Of a stretch of 64,000 nucleotides of DNA, positions 63,916 through 64,000 are shown piece by piece. Within the stretch, counting starts at the first letter, position 1; each line of letters begins with the position of its first letter. This DNA is from Pantoea sp. 1.19. Its GTDB lineage: Bacteria > Pseudomonadota > Gammaproteobacteria > Enterobacterales > Enterobacteriaceae. Below the pieces are notes generated by a model that saw nothing but the letters and a program-made list of their open reading frames with translations, did not search any database and was not told the DNA's origin. A program made the translations under genes and the position numbers. The stretch spans positions 1 through 64,000 of the forward strand of contig NZ_MRBS01000005.1 in the NCBI RefSeq assembly GCF_001922585.1, in the 5' to 3' direction.

Positions 63916-64000
63916 ATTAATTTTGTGTAGAAATGCGCCAGATCACACTTCGCTCCCGGCTGGTCGCAGGCATTTACTGGCTCTGAATCAGTTGGGTGGC

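Overview
The window is a piece of an Enterobacterales chromosome with high GC content. It opens with the last 19 bases of a 5S rRNA and the rrn terminator. It then follows the familiar enteric order mobA, yihD, srkA, dsbA, polA, spf (Spot 42 RNA), engB, csrC, yihI, hemN, glnG-glnL-glnA, typA, yihX, yihY, dtd, yiiD. Protein similarity to E. coli is very high throughout this part. Several details point to Erwiniaceae (Erwinia, Pantoea or Mixta type) rather than Escherichia: mobB, yihF and yihG are missing, ibpA has no ibpB, and there is a 2-ketogluconate operon in the ghrB position. That family placement is an inference from layout, not from a phylogeny.

Layout. 1-19.5 kb: housekeeping core with the nitrogen regulon (glnALG), whose sigma-54 promoter and paired NtrC sites are readable, and two regulatory RNAs (Spot 42, CsrC). 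19.5-26.8 kb: yicH and xanP (with a PurR operator), yidR and yidQ (convergent, overlapping), ibpA with a sigma-32 promoter and a ROSE RNA thermometer, a small membrane protein and avtA. 26.8-32.1 kb: a kguEKTD-type 2-ketogluconate operon with a LacI-family (PtxS-like) repressor and a perfect 14-bp operator. 32.2-44.0 kb: yiaD, tag, selB, selA, yibF, fdhE, fdoI, fdoH, fdoG (UGA-encoded selenocysteine) and divergent fdhD. The selenoprotein formate dehydrogenase and two of its Sec-insertion genes therefore lie in one unidirectional run.

44.0-53.9 kb is more accessory. It holds a 0.65-kb stretch with only decayed coding traces, a DUF4282-like membrane protein, and a PTS operon of the ascorbate (Ula) type joined to an allulose-6-phosphate 3-epimerase-like enzyme under a divergent LacI regulator with twin operators. 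After these come sodA and a three-gene sugar ABC transporter of unknown substrate.

54.0-59.8 kb is the least explained region and the best candidate for something undescribed. It contains a membrane-bound ToxR-like regulator with a FidL-like partner, a divergent PapI/FaeA-like small regulator with no fimbrial genes nearby, and a LuxR-type regulator - lipoprotein - giant coiled-coil FKBP operon. The window ends with the mannitol operon mtlA-mtlD-mtlR and an upstream region carrying at least four CRP sites.

All identifications come from reading the translated sequences and recalled families; no database search was run.
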